A DNA stretch of 64,000 nucleotides, taken from assembly GCF_008086615.1 (NCBI RefSeq), contig NZ_RXYB01000006.1, forward strand, positions 1-64,000, read 5' to 3'. The notes under the pieces are model-generated. The model saw only the letters and a program-made list of their open reading frames with translations, did not search any database and was not told the origin of the DNA. Shown here piece by piece: positions 31,809 to 40,812 of this stretch. A program made the translations under genes and the position numbers. The stretch is from Acetobacterium tundrae (GTDB lineage: Bacteria; Bacillota; Clostridia; Eubacteriales; Eubacteriaceae). The first letter of the stretch is position 1. Each line of letters opens with the position of its first letter.

Positions 31809-33362
31809 TCAGTGTTCAGTAGCATTAATATATTCTAAAACCATAAATGAAATAAGTAGATTCTGTGATGTTTTCGGGTCATTGACATCAATATCGAGGA
31901 TATCATTGATTTTGTGGATATGATAATCCATGGTGTTCCGATGGATGTTCAATTTCCTGGAGGCATTCAGGAGCTTGTTGCCATTCTTCAAATAGACTTC
32001 GAGACTTGTCTTGTAGCTGGTGTTATTTTTTTTATCATAATCTGATAATTGTTTGATGAAAGGATTGGAGAAGCTTTTTAAATTATCCATTGTTTTTCTC
32101 GCAATATCAAAAAAATGATAAGCCATATAGTCATTATAAAAATACAGGTTTTTCTTGGGATTAAGTTGGTTTCCCAATTCCATCGCTTTTATGGATTGCT
32201 GATAATATTCTTTCAACTTTACAATATCTTCAAAATAATAACTGATGCCGCCAATCAGCTTGTTATCGTATAAATAATTTTGCACGGCTTCAAGTACAGA
32301 TTCTGAAAAGAGTATTCGGTTCTTTCTGCGGATAATCAATACGACCTCATTTTCATAGATAATTGAGTGACAATCCCGAATGATTTTTTCAAGGTTATCT
32401 CGATAAAAAGGATAAAGGCGATTATTCGACATATCTTTTGCTTTTACTGATAAGACAACAATTTCTTCATATAAATTTGAAAATAATTTTTCTGCTCTCT
32501 CCTTGACTAAAGAAACATTGCTGAAATTATCCTGTAGTAAATCGTGATAGAAATGCTCGTAGAATAGCCCTTTGTTCTGTTTATAAAAACTGTCATTTTG
32601 AATCTCGCTTGAAACAATCTCACTTAACGATTTTAACAATAAAAAATCAAACTCATCAAAATTTTTTTCATATTCCAATAAACAGATAAAGGCGATAGGC
32701 TTTTGATTGACTGAAACATTAATGACGAGGGTCCGATTCTTAAAAGCTGGACTCTCTGCGAGAATAGGCTCTTGCGTTTTACTTAAATTTTCGTAAGCTT
32801 CAGGATCTGTTTTTAGAATTCTTTGAATAAAATCGTAGGATGCTGCTCCATTTTTGATGGTTTCATTCCAATCAGGATTATTTTTAACATCCATATTGGG
32901 GGGGTGAGCGATAAGGCGGTAATTCTGGTTCACAAGAACAAGTGGATTCTTAAATATAGAATATGCACTATTCATGGTTCCAGTCAATCCGTTAGCTGTG
33001 AGCAACGCATCATATAAGAACAGCCTATTATCCAGATAGTTATCATAGGCGTTAATATAGCTGTTGATGGTATCAAGCAGTTCTGCTTTTTCAACTGGCT
33101 GCTTAATGATGATAAGATTCAGATTATCGTGGCTGCAGGCAGATTTTGAATGCATATCATTGACACAGACAAAATTAATCAGGTCAACACCATCGTTATC
33201 TATTATTTGTGAGAGCTCGCCGATATAAAGAATGCTCGAATCCAGCTTCTTTTGATCGGAAGGAACCAAACTTGCATAACAAACCTTTGCATTATTGGAA
33301 AATAGATAATTTTCACAATTGATTTTTTTCAATAAGTTATAAATATTTATAATTGGTATCAT
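31809..33362 (-). CDS. PucR-type (CdaR/HTH_30) transcriptional regulator
   Basis: 517 residues. A purine-catabolism-like sensory N-terminus is followed by a GAF-like middle (about residues 110-250), a GGDEF-related CdaR region and a C-terminal PucR helix-turn-helix: SLEVYLKNGNKLLNASRKLN followed by IHRNTMDYHIHKINDIL. Such regulators control catabolic operons in response to substrate. It is divergent from the methyltransferase/corrinoid pair with a 196-base shared spacer, so it is likely their regulator. AGGAGGTTGAA precedes the ATG. Confidence 0.88.
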   Translation of the reverse strand: MIPIINIYNLLKKINCENYLFSNNAKVCYASLVPSDQKKLDSSILYIGELSQIIDNDGVDLINFVCVNDMHSKSACSHDNLNLIIIKQPVEKAELLDTINSYINAYDNYLDNRLFLYDALLTANGLTGTMNSAYSIFKNPLVLVNQNYRLIAHPPNMDVKNNPDWNETIKNGAASYDFIQRILKTDPEAYENLSKTQEPILAESPAFKNRTLVINVSVNQKPIAFICLLEYEKNFDEFDFLLLKSLSEIVSSEIQNDSFYKQNKGLFYEHFYHDLLQDNFSNVSLVKERAEKLFSNLYEEIVVLSVKAKDMSNNRLYPFYRDNLEKIIRDCHSIIYENEVVLIIRRKNRILFSESVLEAVQNYLYDNKLIGGISYYFEDIVKLKEYYQQSIKAMELGNQLNPKKNLYFYNDYMAYHFFDIARKTMDNLKSFSNPFIKQLSDYDKKNNTSYKTSLEVYLKNGNKLLNASRKLNIHRNTMDYHIHKINDILDIDVNDPKTSQNLLISFMVLEYINATEH

Positions 33363-33390
33363 TTCAACCTCCTAAATATTCTCAATAAAT

Positions 33391-33419
33391 AGTATATACA
33401 CATATGTAAAAAATTACAA
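33391..33419 (-). promoter_or_regulatory. Promoter of the PucR regulator gene
   Basis: Minus strand TTGTAA (33414-33419) and TATACT (33391-33396), spacing 17. Confidence 0.5.
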
Positions 33420-33450
33420 ATCGATATTATACTATTTTGTGTTTTTAACA

Positions 33451-33478
33451 TTGTTTTCGTAAAAATAGCCGATATAAT
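33451..33478 (+). promoter_or_regulatory. Promoter of the methyltransferase-corrinoid operon
   Basis: TTGTTT (33451-33456) and TATAAT (33473-33478), spacing 16, about 80 bases before the ATG. The weak -35 suits activation by the divergent regulator. Confidence 0.5.
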
Positions 33479-33558
33479 GAATGTAAAAGTATACATCGAT
33501 AAAAGTAGAAATCGCGCGATCGAAACATTGAAATCTAAAATGTTAAGGAGAAAAACAA

Positions 33559-34563
33559 ATGAATAATCGTGAAAATGCGTTAATTGCTTTAAAGGGTGGC
33601 AAACCCCAATCTGTACCATGCTTTTTTTCAGCATGTCAAATTATTCCGGCAGCAGGTACCGCTCTTGAATGCCCGCCAATGGGAAATAAAGAAGGGTATG
33701 ATGGTTATGGCGTTCACATGTCTTCCACGGAAGGTTCCGGAGGTATGTTTACTCCAACCCCTACTGCAGCACCGGTACTAACCGATATAACCCTTTGGAA
33801 AGAACAGGTAAAATTTCCTGACTATAATGCTGTAAATTTTGAATCGATGGTTGAACAGGAACGACAGATGTTTCATTTGGACCCTGAAAATTTCGTCCAG
33901 GATTTATTTTGTCCAAATGGAATGTTCGAAAGACTTCATTTTTTAATGGGTTTCGAAGATGCCCTGATGGCAATCATGGAAGAACCGGAAGCAGTCTATG
34001 ATTTAGCCGGTGCAATTGCGGATAAAAAAATTGAATTCATTAAGAAAGCTGCAAAATACTACCAACCGGATTATTTTACCTATTTGGATGATTATTCACA
34101 TAAGACCGACTTGTTCATGTCAAAAAACACATTCAGAGAAATTTTCAAACCGCATCTGAAGAGAATTGTAGATGCTGTGAAGGAGACTGATATGACGTTT
34201 AAAATGCATTGCTGCGGCAAAATGGAAGATTTGCTTGATGACTTCCTGGAGATTGGAATTACTGCATTTGACCCGGTTCAGTGTGTCAATAATATTCCTG
34301 TAATGAAGAAAAAAACCTTGGGGAGAGCCGGATTAATGGGAGGCCTTGATGTGCAGGGGATAGTTGATATGGGAGAAGTATCTGAAGATGCACTTAGAAA
34401 AGAAGTCAGAAGGTGTATCGATACTTATGCTGAAGGCGGTGGATATATGATTTATGGTGCTTCAATACATATGTTTAATCCGGCAGCTTATGAACCAACT
34501 GGCCCACTCGGAATAATAATCGATGAATGTGCAAAATACGGTAAGAATTATTATCAAAAATAG
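33559..34563 (+). CDS. URO-D family corrinoid methyltransferase (O-demethylase methyltransferase I type)
   Basis: 334 residues with the uroporphyrinogen-decarboxylase-like barrel used by MtaA, CmuA and the vanillate methyltransferase MtvB. The zinc-site segment is KMHCCGKMEDLL (His-x-Cys type), with DPVQCVNNIP, GLMGGLDVQGI and GGGYMIYGASIHM towards the end. In acetogens such enzymes move a methyl group from a methoxylated aromatic or another methyl donor to a corrinoid protein. The corrinoid protein gene follows after 154 bases. Substrate unknown. AAGGAG precedes the ATG. Confidence 0.85.
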   Translation: MNNRENALIALKGGKPQSVPCFFSACQIIPAAGTALECPPMGNKEGYDGYGVHMSSTEGSGGMFTPTPTAAPVLTDITLWKEQVKFPDYNAVNFESMVEQERQMFHLDPENFVQDLFCPNGMFERLHFLMGFEDALMAIMEEPEAVYDLAGAIADKKIEFIKKAAKYYQPDYFTYLDDYSHKTDLFMSKNTFREIFKPHLKRIVDAVKETDMTFKMHCCGKMEDLLDDFLEIGITAFDPVQCVNNIPVMKKKTLGRAGLMGGLDVQGIVDMGEVSEDALRKEVRRCIDTYAEGGGYMIYGASIHMFNPAAYEPTGPLGIIIDECAKYGKNYYQK

Positions 34564-34717
34564 ATGGAGAAAATTTAAACTTGATTATTATTGGAGAAAA
34601 AATTAATGGTGCCATTCCTTCCACCGTGAAGGTATATTTGGACAGAAAAAATGATCATGCTCGGTTATACACATAGTTGGAAATATAATATTTAAAAGAA
34701 AATTGGAGAAATAATAA

Positions 34718-35344
34718 ATGTCAAAAATTGAAGATATAAAAGTATTGGTGGAAACAGGGAAATCTAAAAAGGTAGCAGCAGCTGTACAGGGAGCACTTGA
34801 TGCTGGCGATAAAGCGCAGGATATTCTAGAAGCAATGATTGCCTCAATGAGCGTTGTCGGAGACAAATTCTCAGCTGGAGAAATCTTCGTACCGGAAATG
34901 CTGATTGCAGCAAAAACCATGTCAAAAGGGGTTGAAGTATTGAAACCAGTTATGGCAGGCGATGTATCGAACTCTTTGGGTACCTGTATCATGGGAACCG
35001 TTGCAGGGGATCTTCACGATATTGGTAAAAACCTGGTTGTGATGATGCTGGAAAGCGCCGGATTTGACATGGTCGATTTGGGTGTCGACGTACCGGCAGA
35101 GAAATTTGTACAGGCAGTCAAAGAAAATGACAATGTTGTCTTAGTGGCCTGTTCAGGTCTGTTGACCACTACCATGCCGGCCCTTAAAGACGCTGTAAAA
35201 ACCGTTAAAGCAGCATTCCCTGACATGAAAGTCATTGTTGGCGGCGCACCGGTCACCCCAGAATATGCCGATGAAATCGGAGCAGATGGGTATGCGCCAG
35301 ATGCGGGAAGCTCTGTGGCAAAAGCAAAGGAATTAATCGCTTAA
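34718..35344 (+). CDS. Corrinoid (B12-binding) methyl carrier protein
   Basis: 208 residues. The N-terminal helical cap (residues 1-88, VPEMLIAAKTMSKG) is followed by the cobalamin-binding Rossmann domain with D98-x-H100-x-x-G103 in GDLHDIGKNLV, SGLLTTTM and GGAPV. The His replaces the lower base of cobalamin. It accepts the methyl group from the preceding methyltransferase and passes it to a second methyltransferase that makes methyl-tetrahydrofolate. That enzyme and the reductive activator are not in the window. TTGGAG precedes the ATG. A strong hairpin ends the operon. Confidence 0.93.
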   Translation: MSKIEDIKVLVETGKSKKVAAAVQGALDAGDKAQDILEAMIASMSVVGDKFSAGEIFVPEMLIAAKTMSKGVEVLKPVMAGDVSNSLGTCIMGTVAGDLHDIGKNLVVMMLESAGFDMVDLGVDVPAEKFVQAVKENDNVVLVACSGLLTTTMPALKDAVKTVKAAFPDMKVIVGGAPVTPEYADEIGADGYAPDAGSSVAKAKELIA

Positions 35345-35366
35345 AACAAACAAATATAATACATTA

Positions 35367-35410
35367 TGTAAACACCAGACTTGTGCGACCCTACAAGTCT
35401 GGTGTTTACA
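35367..35410 (+). terminator. 17-bp perfect inverted repeat ending the corrinoid operon
   Basis: TGTAAACACCAGACTTG (35367-35383) and its exact inverse (35394-35410) flank a 10-base loop. The T tract is poor, so termination is likely but not certain. The spacer to 35808 holds a 72-codon plus-strand frame (35505-35723) without a ribosome site; I see no supported gene there. Confidence 0.7.
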
Positions 35411-35808
35411 TTCTAGGTCTTCGTGAAAAAAAGTTTAATCGCTGCTGAAAATGCCTTGGTTTACTCGTATGTCATGTACTTAATTTGGTAAGTATAAGTT
35501 TAACATGAAATCAAAACAATTACGGCAATTAATATCCAAATGGTTTTATGCAGCATCTGTTACCACTTATTATTCGACATCGATCGAGACAACTGTTCAA
35601 GCAGATTTGAATGCAATTAAGTTGTTAAGAACATCTGAAGAATTTCATAGGATATACCGAAATAAAAGATTCAAACTGATTCATCGTAAAAAATGTACAA
35701 AAATAATGGACAAAAATAGTTGAACACAAAATCCAGAAAATAAGATAAAATATCGACATGAGTAGAGAAAGACGAAGCCTAAATGTTATTGATACAGAAT
35801 GGGCATAA

Positions 35809-36156
35809 TTAATTTGTTGCAGTATTCAACCCTTTAAACAGGTGGTCAAAGAAGACAATGATGAAGGCAGCAAGCAATGAATTAAGAAAGCCACCCATAC
35901 TTAAATTCGTTACGAAATGATCAGCAATCATGATCGTCCAGGCATTCACAATGAAACTGAATAACCCCAGGGTCAGAAGGTTGACGGGTAATGCAATTAA
36001 TAAAAGAATTGGCTTTAAGATCAGATTGACGGCCAGTAGAATCAGCCCCATGATAAGAAGAGCAGTGATACTGCCAATTTGAATGGTATTAAATACGAGT
36101 GACAGCAGATAGATCGTTAATATGATTGATAGATATTTCATAAGCAGTTTTGTCAT
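35809..36156 (-). CDS. Phage-holin-family (YvlD-like) four-helix membrane protein
   Basis: 115 residues from ATG 36156 (TTGGAGG 5-6 bases before). Four membrane helices with the family pattern LILLAVNLILKPILLLIALPVN, LLTLGLFSFIVNAWTIMI and FFDHLF, as in YvlD and mycobacterial holin superfamily IV. In Bacillus YvlD lies in the yvlABCD envelope-stress operon. Here it is the last gene of a four-gene unit with SHOCT-like and DUF2089 proteins, supporting the same theme. Confidence 0.85.
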   Translation of the reverse strand: MTKLLMKYLSIILTIYLLSLVFNTIQIGSITALLIMGLILLAVNLILKPILLLIALPVNLLTLGLFSFIVNAWTIMIADHFVTNLSMGGFLNSLLAAFIIVFFDHLFKGLNTATN

Positions 36157-36173
36157 TTTTACCTCCAATAACT

Positions 36174-36488
36174 TTATCTAACTTTTATGAGTACCCGGAC
36201 TTTATCGGTGGTAACATCGACAAGATCATAGGGTTCATCGATGTTCAAGGAACCCAGTAGCTTTAAGACTGCGATGACGAGTGCTTTTGTTGAATGGATT
36301 GAAATGCGGGTGGCTGAATTGGGATTGGATGTTTTTGGTACAAAAAAACAAGCGATGTTCAGAATGTCCAGAAGACTCTCCAGTAATTCTTCAAAGATAA
36401 ACAATTGGATGGGAAAGGGAATCCTTATAAATCGTCGCTCCTCAATCTGAAGCCCGATCGATAATGTGTGAAAACCATTAATCGACAT
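36174..36488 (-). CDS. Hypothetical protein related in layout to YvlB-type SHOCT-like proteins
   Basis: 104 residues. A beta-rich start (IEERRFIRIPFPIQLFIFEEL) and an amphipathic middle end in LNIDEPYDLVDVTTDKVRVLIKVR, a pattern repeated in the neighbouring gene's tail (IVEVEAWDESSQSMIKVRVYVD). It starts 11 bases inside the preceding gene, so is probably coupled. The ribosome site is weak. No firm family call. Confidence 0.6.
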   Translation of the reverse strand: MSINGFHTLSIGLQIEERRFIRIPFPIQLFIFEELLESLLDILNIACFFVPKTSNPNSATRISIHSTKALVIAVLKLLGSLNIDEPYDLVDVTTDKVRVLIKVR

Positions 36489-36915
36489 AAACCCGTACCT
36501 TTATCATCGATTGACTGCTTTCATCCCAGGCTTCCACTTCAACGATATTCGGGTCATCCAGAGTACCATTGATAACCTCATCGATTATTTTTGCAAAATC
36601 GATGGTCGAAATGTCGACCCCTTTTGCTTCCATATCTTTTCTGGCATCGGGAGGAATCATCGTGGTCATTTTATCAGCAATTTCACCAATAGTGGTCAAA
36701 AGACCGATCGGAATATTGACATTCACATTAACGGAATGGTTATCTGAAGTAACCTTTATCCTGAAAAATTTATAATTATGTTTTTTGACTGTTTTAACTT
36801 CCTGAATCATTGCCACATCCTTCGTTATATTCAGAGCTTCCAGAAGCTCCATCCCTTCGGCAGCGGTAATTTGTCCTTTTTCGATCATTTCCAAAATTTT
36901 TTGTTGCTCGCTCAT
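36478..36915 (-). CDS. SHOCT-like domain protein (YvlB N-terminal type)
   Basis: 145 residues from ATG 36915 (GGAGGA 7 bases before). The start EQQKILEMIEKGQITAAEGMELLEAL is the short SHOCT-like helix pair, also seen at the end of the DUF2089 neighbour (LDQLSNGEITSKEATERIKKL). A beta-rich part (KFFRIKVTSDNHSVNVNVNIP) follows. Probably a cytoplasmic partner of the membrane protein encoded downstream. Confidence 0.75.
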   Translation of the reverse strand: MSEQQKILEMIEKGQITAAEGMELLEALNITKDVAMIQEVKTVKKHNYKFFRIKVTSDNHSVNVNVNIPIGLLTTIGEIADKMTTMIPPDARKDMEAKGVDISTIDFAKIIDEVINGTLDDPNIVEVEAWDESSQSMIKVRVYVD

Positions 36916-36932
36916 CACTTAATCCTCCGTTT

Positions 36933-37322
36933 TTATAATTTTTTAATTCGTTCTGTTGCTTCTTTTGAGGTGATTTCACCGTTTGATAACTGGTCCAGAA
37001 TTTCATTTTTGGCCGCTGTTTTATCTTCATTTTCCTTAATCAGTTCTTTTGATGGCACTTCATATCCCAGACCTCTTATGACCGTATCCAGTTTACCGCG
37101 AACCGTTGGATAAGAGATCCCCAGTTCTTTTTCAACATCTTTGATATTCCCCCGACATTTGATGAATACTTTGATAAACTCAAGGTCTTCGTCCGGTAGA
37201 CGGCAGAATTCGCATGGCTGGAAGTTACCTTCAATGGTGGTTGCGCACTTGGGACAGTTGAGTTTGGTTATGGAAAGTTTTTCATCACAGACGGGGCATT
37301 TACCCGGTGCTTTGTATTTCAT
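36933..37322 (-). CDS. DUF2089 zinc-ribbon/HTH regulator
   Basis: 129 residues from ATG 37322 (GGATGGAG before). Zinc ribbon CPVCDEKLSITKLNCPKC, a second pair in PCEFC, a helix-turn-helix (NIKDVEKELGISYPTVRGKLDTVI) and a SHOCT-like C-terminal helix pair. DUF2089 proteins are small DNA-binding proteins that usually precede YvlB-like genes. It heads the operon, and a 10-bp inverted repeat surrounds its -35 box, so autoregulation is likely. Confidence 0.85.
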   Translation of the reverse strand: MKYKAPGKCPVCDEKLSITKLNCPKCATTIEGNFQPCEFCRLPDEDLEFIKVFIKCRGNIKDVEKELGISYPTVRGKLDTVIRGLGYEVPSKELIKENEDKTAAKNEILDQLSNGEITSKEATERIKKL

Positions 37323-37354
37323 TCGTTCTCCATCCTTATGAATTATTTGATTGT

Positions 37355-37406
37355 AATATATCACAATACATTGATTATGTCAATTGTATAATTAATATAA
37401 TCAATG
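37355..37406 (-). promoter_or_regulatory. Promoter and inverted repeat of the DUF2089 operon
   Basis: On the minus strand TTGACA (37378-37383) and TATATT (37355-37360) are 17 bases apart. CATTGATTAT (37369-37378) and ATAATCAATG (37397-37406) are perfect inverted arms on either side of the -35 element. The spacer from 37407 to 37731 has no other feature that I can support. Confidence 0.6.
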
Positions 37407-37731
37407 AAAATGTTAACTATATTAATTAAAAGAACAGATTAATCAATTCAGAACAGAACATATTTGAAGATGCACACGCTGCTTTTTTATGATTCTTTTC
37501 AAAATATTTTCAAATAAGCTTGACAAGTAGGTATAAAAATGTAGCGGTATACAATCGTTTTTTGTTTCAGTCATCAACAGAGAAGTACTGAATATGATAA
37601 AATTAAGCTGTATTTATGAATAAAGAAATAATGTCCGATTAATTAAAAACTATCCACTTGTTGTTTAAAACATTAAATTAGAGGGTATGATGAAATTATA
37701 TGGAATAATGTTTTTCATTAGGAGGAAGACA

Positions 37732-38556
37732 ATGAGCAAGATAAAAGTGAAAGATGGTACAAAAATTTATTACAAAGACTGGGGAACAGGACAACCAGTT
37801 ATTTTTAGTCACGGTTGGCCGCTTAATTCAGATAGCTGGGAAGCGCAGATGATGTTCCTGGCCGCAAAAGGTTATCGTTGCATTGCCCATGACCGTCGAG
37901 GCCATGGACGGTCAAGTCAGTCATGGAATGGTAACGACATGGACACCTATGCCGATGATCTTTCCGAACTCTTCGAAGCCCTTGATCTGAACGACGCGGT
38001 TCTCATTGGTTTCTCTGCAGGCGGCGGTGAAGTCGCCCGATACATTGGCCGCTATGGCACCAAACGAGTAGCTAAGGCTGGGCTGATCTCATCTGTTCCG
38101 CCACTGATGCTCAAAACAGCGGCTAATCCCGATGGCTTGCCCATGGAGGTGTTTGACGGGTTACGGCTTGAATCGATTACCGACCGCTCTCAATTCTATA
38201 AAGATTTAGCCAGTGGACCATTCTTTGGTGCCAATAGAGCCGGTGCCAAGGTTTCTCAGGGGATAATGGATTCGTTCTGGCATCAGGGGATGCATGCCGG
38301 TCATAAGAATACCTTTGACTGTATCAAAGCATTTTCCGAAACAGATTTTACCGAAGATCTTAAAAAGTTCGACATACCAACCCTGATCATTCATGGTGAT
38401 GATGACCAGATTGTGCCCATTGGTGCTGCTGCGATTCTCTCTTCGAAACTGGTTAAGAACGCCACTTTAAAGATTTATAAAGGGGCCCCTCATGGAATTA
38501 CAGATACACACAAAGACCAGCTTAATGCTGACCTTCTGTCATTTCTTCAGGCCTGA
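37732..38556 (+). CDS. Alpha/beta hydrolase, cofactor-free haloperoxidase/perhydrolase type
   Basis: 274 residues from ATG 37732 with TTAGGAGG in front (an in-frame ATG 45 bases upstream lacks the family match). [22 protein letters not shown], the nucleophile elbow [15 protein letters not shown], Asp in HGDDDQIVP and His in [10 protein letters not shown] make a complete triad of the arylesterase/chloroperoxidase group. Cytoplasmic. GC-rich relative to its flanks, perhaps acquired. Confidence 0.9.
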   Translation: MSKIKVKDGTKIYYKDWGTGQPVIFSHGWPLNSDSWEAQMMFLAAKGYRCIAHDRRGHGRSSQSWNGNDMDTYADDLSELFEALDLNDAVLIGFSAGGGEVARYIGRYGTKRVAKAGLISSVPPLMLKTAANPDGLPMEVFDGLRLESITDRSQFYKDLASGPFFGANRAGAKVSQGIMDSFWHQGMHAGHKNTFDCIKAFSETDFTEDLKKFDIPTLIIHGDDDQIVPIGAAAILSSKLVKNATLKIYKGAPHGITDTHKDQLNADLLSFLQA

Positions 38557-38612
38557 AGTTTCATAGATAAAAAGACTTGAAATTCAGTTAATTTAATTTA
38601 GAAGATGGAATT

Positions 38613-38729
38613 ATGAATAGTCTGGAATTTGCAATAAATATGGAACACGATGGTGAAAAATTTTACAAGAGGCAAGTGGAAATAAACAAAGACAACAGCT
38701 TAAATACTGTATTTCTTTTGTTGGAATAA
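38613..38729 (+). pseudogene. Truncated rubrerythrin/ferritin-like protein
   Basis: 38 residues, MNSLEFAINMEHDGEKFYKR then QVEINKDNSLNTVFLLLE and stop. This is the first helix of a ferritin-like di-iron protein, with Glu ligands in the E-F-A-x-x-M-E-x-D-G-E pattern. The rest of the four-helix bundle is missing. Confidence 0.6.
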
Positions 38730-38765
38730 GAGAAGAATATTAATGTGAAAGACAAATAGCTGAAA

Positions 38766-38825
38766 AATAATACTTTAAAAAGCTCTTCAATTTGAAATAA
38801 TTGAAGGGCTTTTTAAAGTATTATT
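38766..38825. terminator. Long bidirectional terminator hairpin
   Basis: About 27 nearly perfect base pairs (38766-38792 with 38799-38825), with A and T runs on both sides. It ends the plus-strand fragment and the convergent yihY-like gene. Confidence 0.8.
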
Positions 38826-38873
38826 GACTGTGGCTTTCAGCCTGGAATCATTAAGAAGAAGCCAGGTATGTTT

Positions 38874-39728
38874 TTAGAACCGTTTGAACTTTTCTTTTTT
38901 AATGCCTGTTTTTGAAAATATGAGAGAAGCATTTATTTCAGCGCCCAATAAAATGATGATACTACTCAAATATATCCAGGTCAGCAAGGCGAAAATGCCA
39001 CCAAGACTTCCATATACCGCTGTGTAATTGCCTAGGTTATTAGCATAAAAAGAAAAGGCAAAAGAAACAATGACCCAACTGATTGAAGCAATGATTGCAC
39101 CAGGTAGGACCTCCTTAAAACGCATTCGGCGATTTGGGGCGCTATAATAAAGGAAAATTAAAACAAAGATGATCGCGATTAAGGCAATGATTAATCTGAA
39201 ATAGCTCCAAATCTTTAAGAATATATCCGAGAATCCTAAAAAATGAAAAATTTGTGTTCCCAGAATTCTGCCGAAAACGATTAGAATCATGGAAAATATA
39301 ATAGTAAAGGTAAGCGCCAGAGTAATAGCCAATGAAACAGCTTTTAACTTCAAGAAGGGCCGGGTTTCTTCTTGATTATAGGCTCTGTTGATACCACGAA
39401 TAAGATAAGCGACACCACCGGCAGACGACCACAATGCGAATATGATACCAAAAGATAATAAGGTTCCGCTTCGATTGGCTATTGTCTGATTGATTATTTC
39501 CCGGAAAATTTCATATACGTTTGCTGGCATTAAAGTCGCAATAATGTCTATATTGCTCTGAAAATCCACCATAGGCGTAAAGGTGAGGAATGTAATTAAA
39601 AATATGAGAAAAGGTGGAAGGGATAAAAGTAAAAAATAGGTAACCTGTGCTCCTACCGAAAGCAGATCATCATTGGTAAAACGGGCATATAAATCCTTGA
39701 GAAGTTCCAATGTTCTTTTGTTTTTCAT
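38874..39728 (-). CDS. YihY/virulence factor BrkB family membrane protein
   Basis: 284 residues, six membrane segments. The start LLKDLYARFTNDDLLSVGAQ followed by VTYFLLLSLPPFLI, then WSSAGGVAYLIRGINRAYNQEE, PGAIIASISWVIVSFAFSFY and NYTAVYGSLGGIFALLTWIYLS are the consecutive signatures of the family. The biological role of YihY proteins is not settled. AAGGGGAT precedes the ATG. Confidence 0.93.
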   Translation of the reverse strand: MKNKRTLELLKDLYARFTNDDLLSVGAQVTYFLLLSLPPFLIFLITFLTFTPMVDFQSNIDIIATLMPANVYEIFREIINQTIANRSGTLLSFGIIFALWSSAGGVAYLIRGINRAYNQEETRPFLKLKAVSLAITLALTFTIIFSMILIVFGRILGTQIFHFLGFSDIFLKIWSYFRLIIALIAIIFVLIFLYYSAPNRRMRFKEVLPGAIIASISWVIVSFAFSFYANNLGNYTAVYGSLGGIFALLTWIYLSSIIILLGAEINASLIFSKTGIKKEKFKRF

Positions 39729-39750
39729 AGCATTATCCCCTTAATTTTTT

Positions 39751-39984
39751 GATCATCTTGTGGATGTCACGGAACCGATCTGCCAGGCTATTGACCCTCA
39801 AAAAGCTGCCATGTCAATCTTTGATACCATCGCAATTTATTCGGGATTATTCAATGATCGGCATTTCAACCGCGCCGATATCCCTTTGAATTACCGGTCA
39901 AGTCTTGAACAGCCTGACTTGACCATCAACAGTGATGGGATTCCCTGTTGTCCGAAGGATCTTTCCCTTCCTAATTACCTATTT
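39751..39984 (+). mobile_element. Transposase fragment
   Basis: The plus-strand frame DHLVDVTEPICQAIDPQKAA, then FDTIAIYSGLFNDRHFNRAD and LTINSDGIPCCPKDLSLP resembles the mid-part of a DDE transposase with the SDGxPxCPxDxSLP block used by some clostridial IS families. It is cut at both ends. Confidence 0.55.
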
Positions 39985-40038
39985 GGATTTTTATTCAGTT
40001 TAATATCCGGAAAGACCCGTAAACTGTTTTTGAATCAT

Positions 40039-40242
40039 TTATTTATCTTTATCCATGTCATTGATATTTTTTGCAATATTCTCTTTGGTGTCGTCAAGCG
40101 TTTCTTTTACGTCAGCCTTTTTAGACTGAAGTTTACCTTTAAGTTCCGTTTCTTCGCTACCCGTTGCTTTTCCAAAAGCCTCTTTTGTTTTTCCTGCAAC
40201 TTTATCATTTGTGTTTTCAATCTTACTTTTTAACTTTGTCAT
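40039..40242 (-). CDS. CsbD family stress protein
   Basis: 67 residues, highly charged. KIENTNDKVAGKTKEAFGKA and ELKGKLQSKKADVKE are CsbD blocks. CsbD proteins are general-stress proteins in Firmicutes, controlled by sigma-B in Bacillus. ACGGAGGTG precedes the ATG. About 95 bases upstream, GATTAA-N13-GTGTAT weakly resembles a sigma-B promoter. A second csbD lies at 62767. Confidence 0.88.
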   Translation of the reverse strand: MTKLKSKIENTNDKVAGKTKEAFGKATGSEETELKGKLQSKKADVKETLDDTKENIAKNINDMDKDK

Positions 40243-40439
40243 TATACACCTCCGTTACATTTTTTTAATTCAGATTATGCTTTATTCATAAATCAATAAA
40301 TTTAAAGATGGGTCTTTCTTACTCTATATATACACAACTATATTTGTTTTAATCACATCTTTCGATACTTCTTAATTGCAAAGGTGTTTGAGCTAACCCA
40401 TACGGACCGAAAGCTGATTGTGTTCCGAAACGGCAATTT

Positions 40440-40612
40440 TAAAAATTAGAAGTATTTGGAAAAGAAGAAAAGGTATCATATCAAAAACGTAAAGAAAAAC
40501 GACAATTAAGTTCCCGTATTTATAAGCCTTTATTTCATTAGCTATACTCATAGCAGGTTTTATGCAATTCTTCTTTTGTACAATCAATTTCAACGATGAA
40601 TTGAGGTTCCAT
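40440..40612 (-). pseudogene. 5' fragment of a fifth YcxB-like paralogue, frameshifted
   Basis: From ATG 40610-40612 it reads MEPQFIVEIDCTKEELHKTC, nearly identical at DNA level to paralogue 1 (26314-26919). One extra A in TATAGCTAATG shifts the frame after about 23 codons; the next frame continues NEIKAYKYGNLIVVFLYVFD. Similarity ends near 40465. Its 5' flank (40613-40690) matches copy B at 29497. Confidence 0.75.
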
Positions 40613-40700
40613 AGTTTATCTCCGGTAACGTTATTTTCCAATGAAATAAAAGATTGTGCCAAAAGCACTGAAAATTTTTCGAATATTTGCATAAAAAATG

Positions 40701-40745
40701 TTGACATCAAATCATTTATGTAATATATTACATAAATGATTTGAT
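40701..40745 (+). promoter_or_regulatory. Promoter with 40-bp perfect palindrome ahead of the MarR gene
   Basis: TTGACA (40701-40706) and TATATT (40724-40729), spacing 17. Bases 40706-40745 form a perfect palindrome centred between 40725 and 40726, with half-site ATCAAATCATTTATGTAATA. It covers the spacer and the -10 box, the ideal place for the MarR dimer to block transcription. Confidence 0.75.
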
Positions 40746-40812
40746 ACAGAAAAAGTGCATCAAATAACTGGGCATACAGCCTGTCGAAATATGAAGACGA
40801 GGAGTGTAATGG

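Noticed and set aside
35505-35723. 72-codon plus-strand ORF
   Set aside because: No ribosome site, no recognisable motif, AT-driven composition; not supported as a gene.
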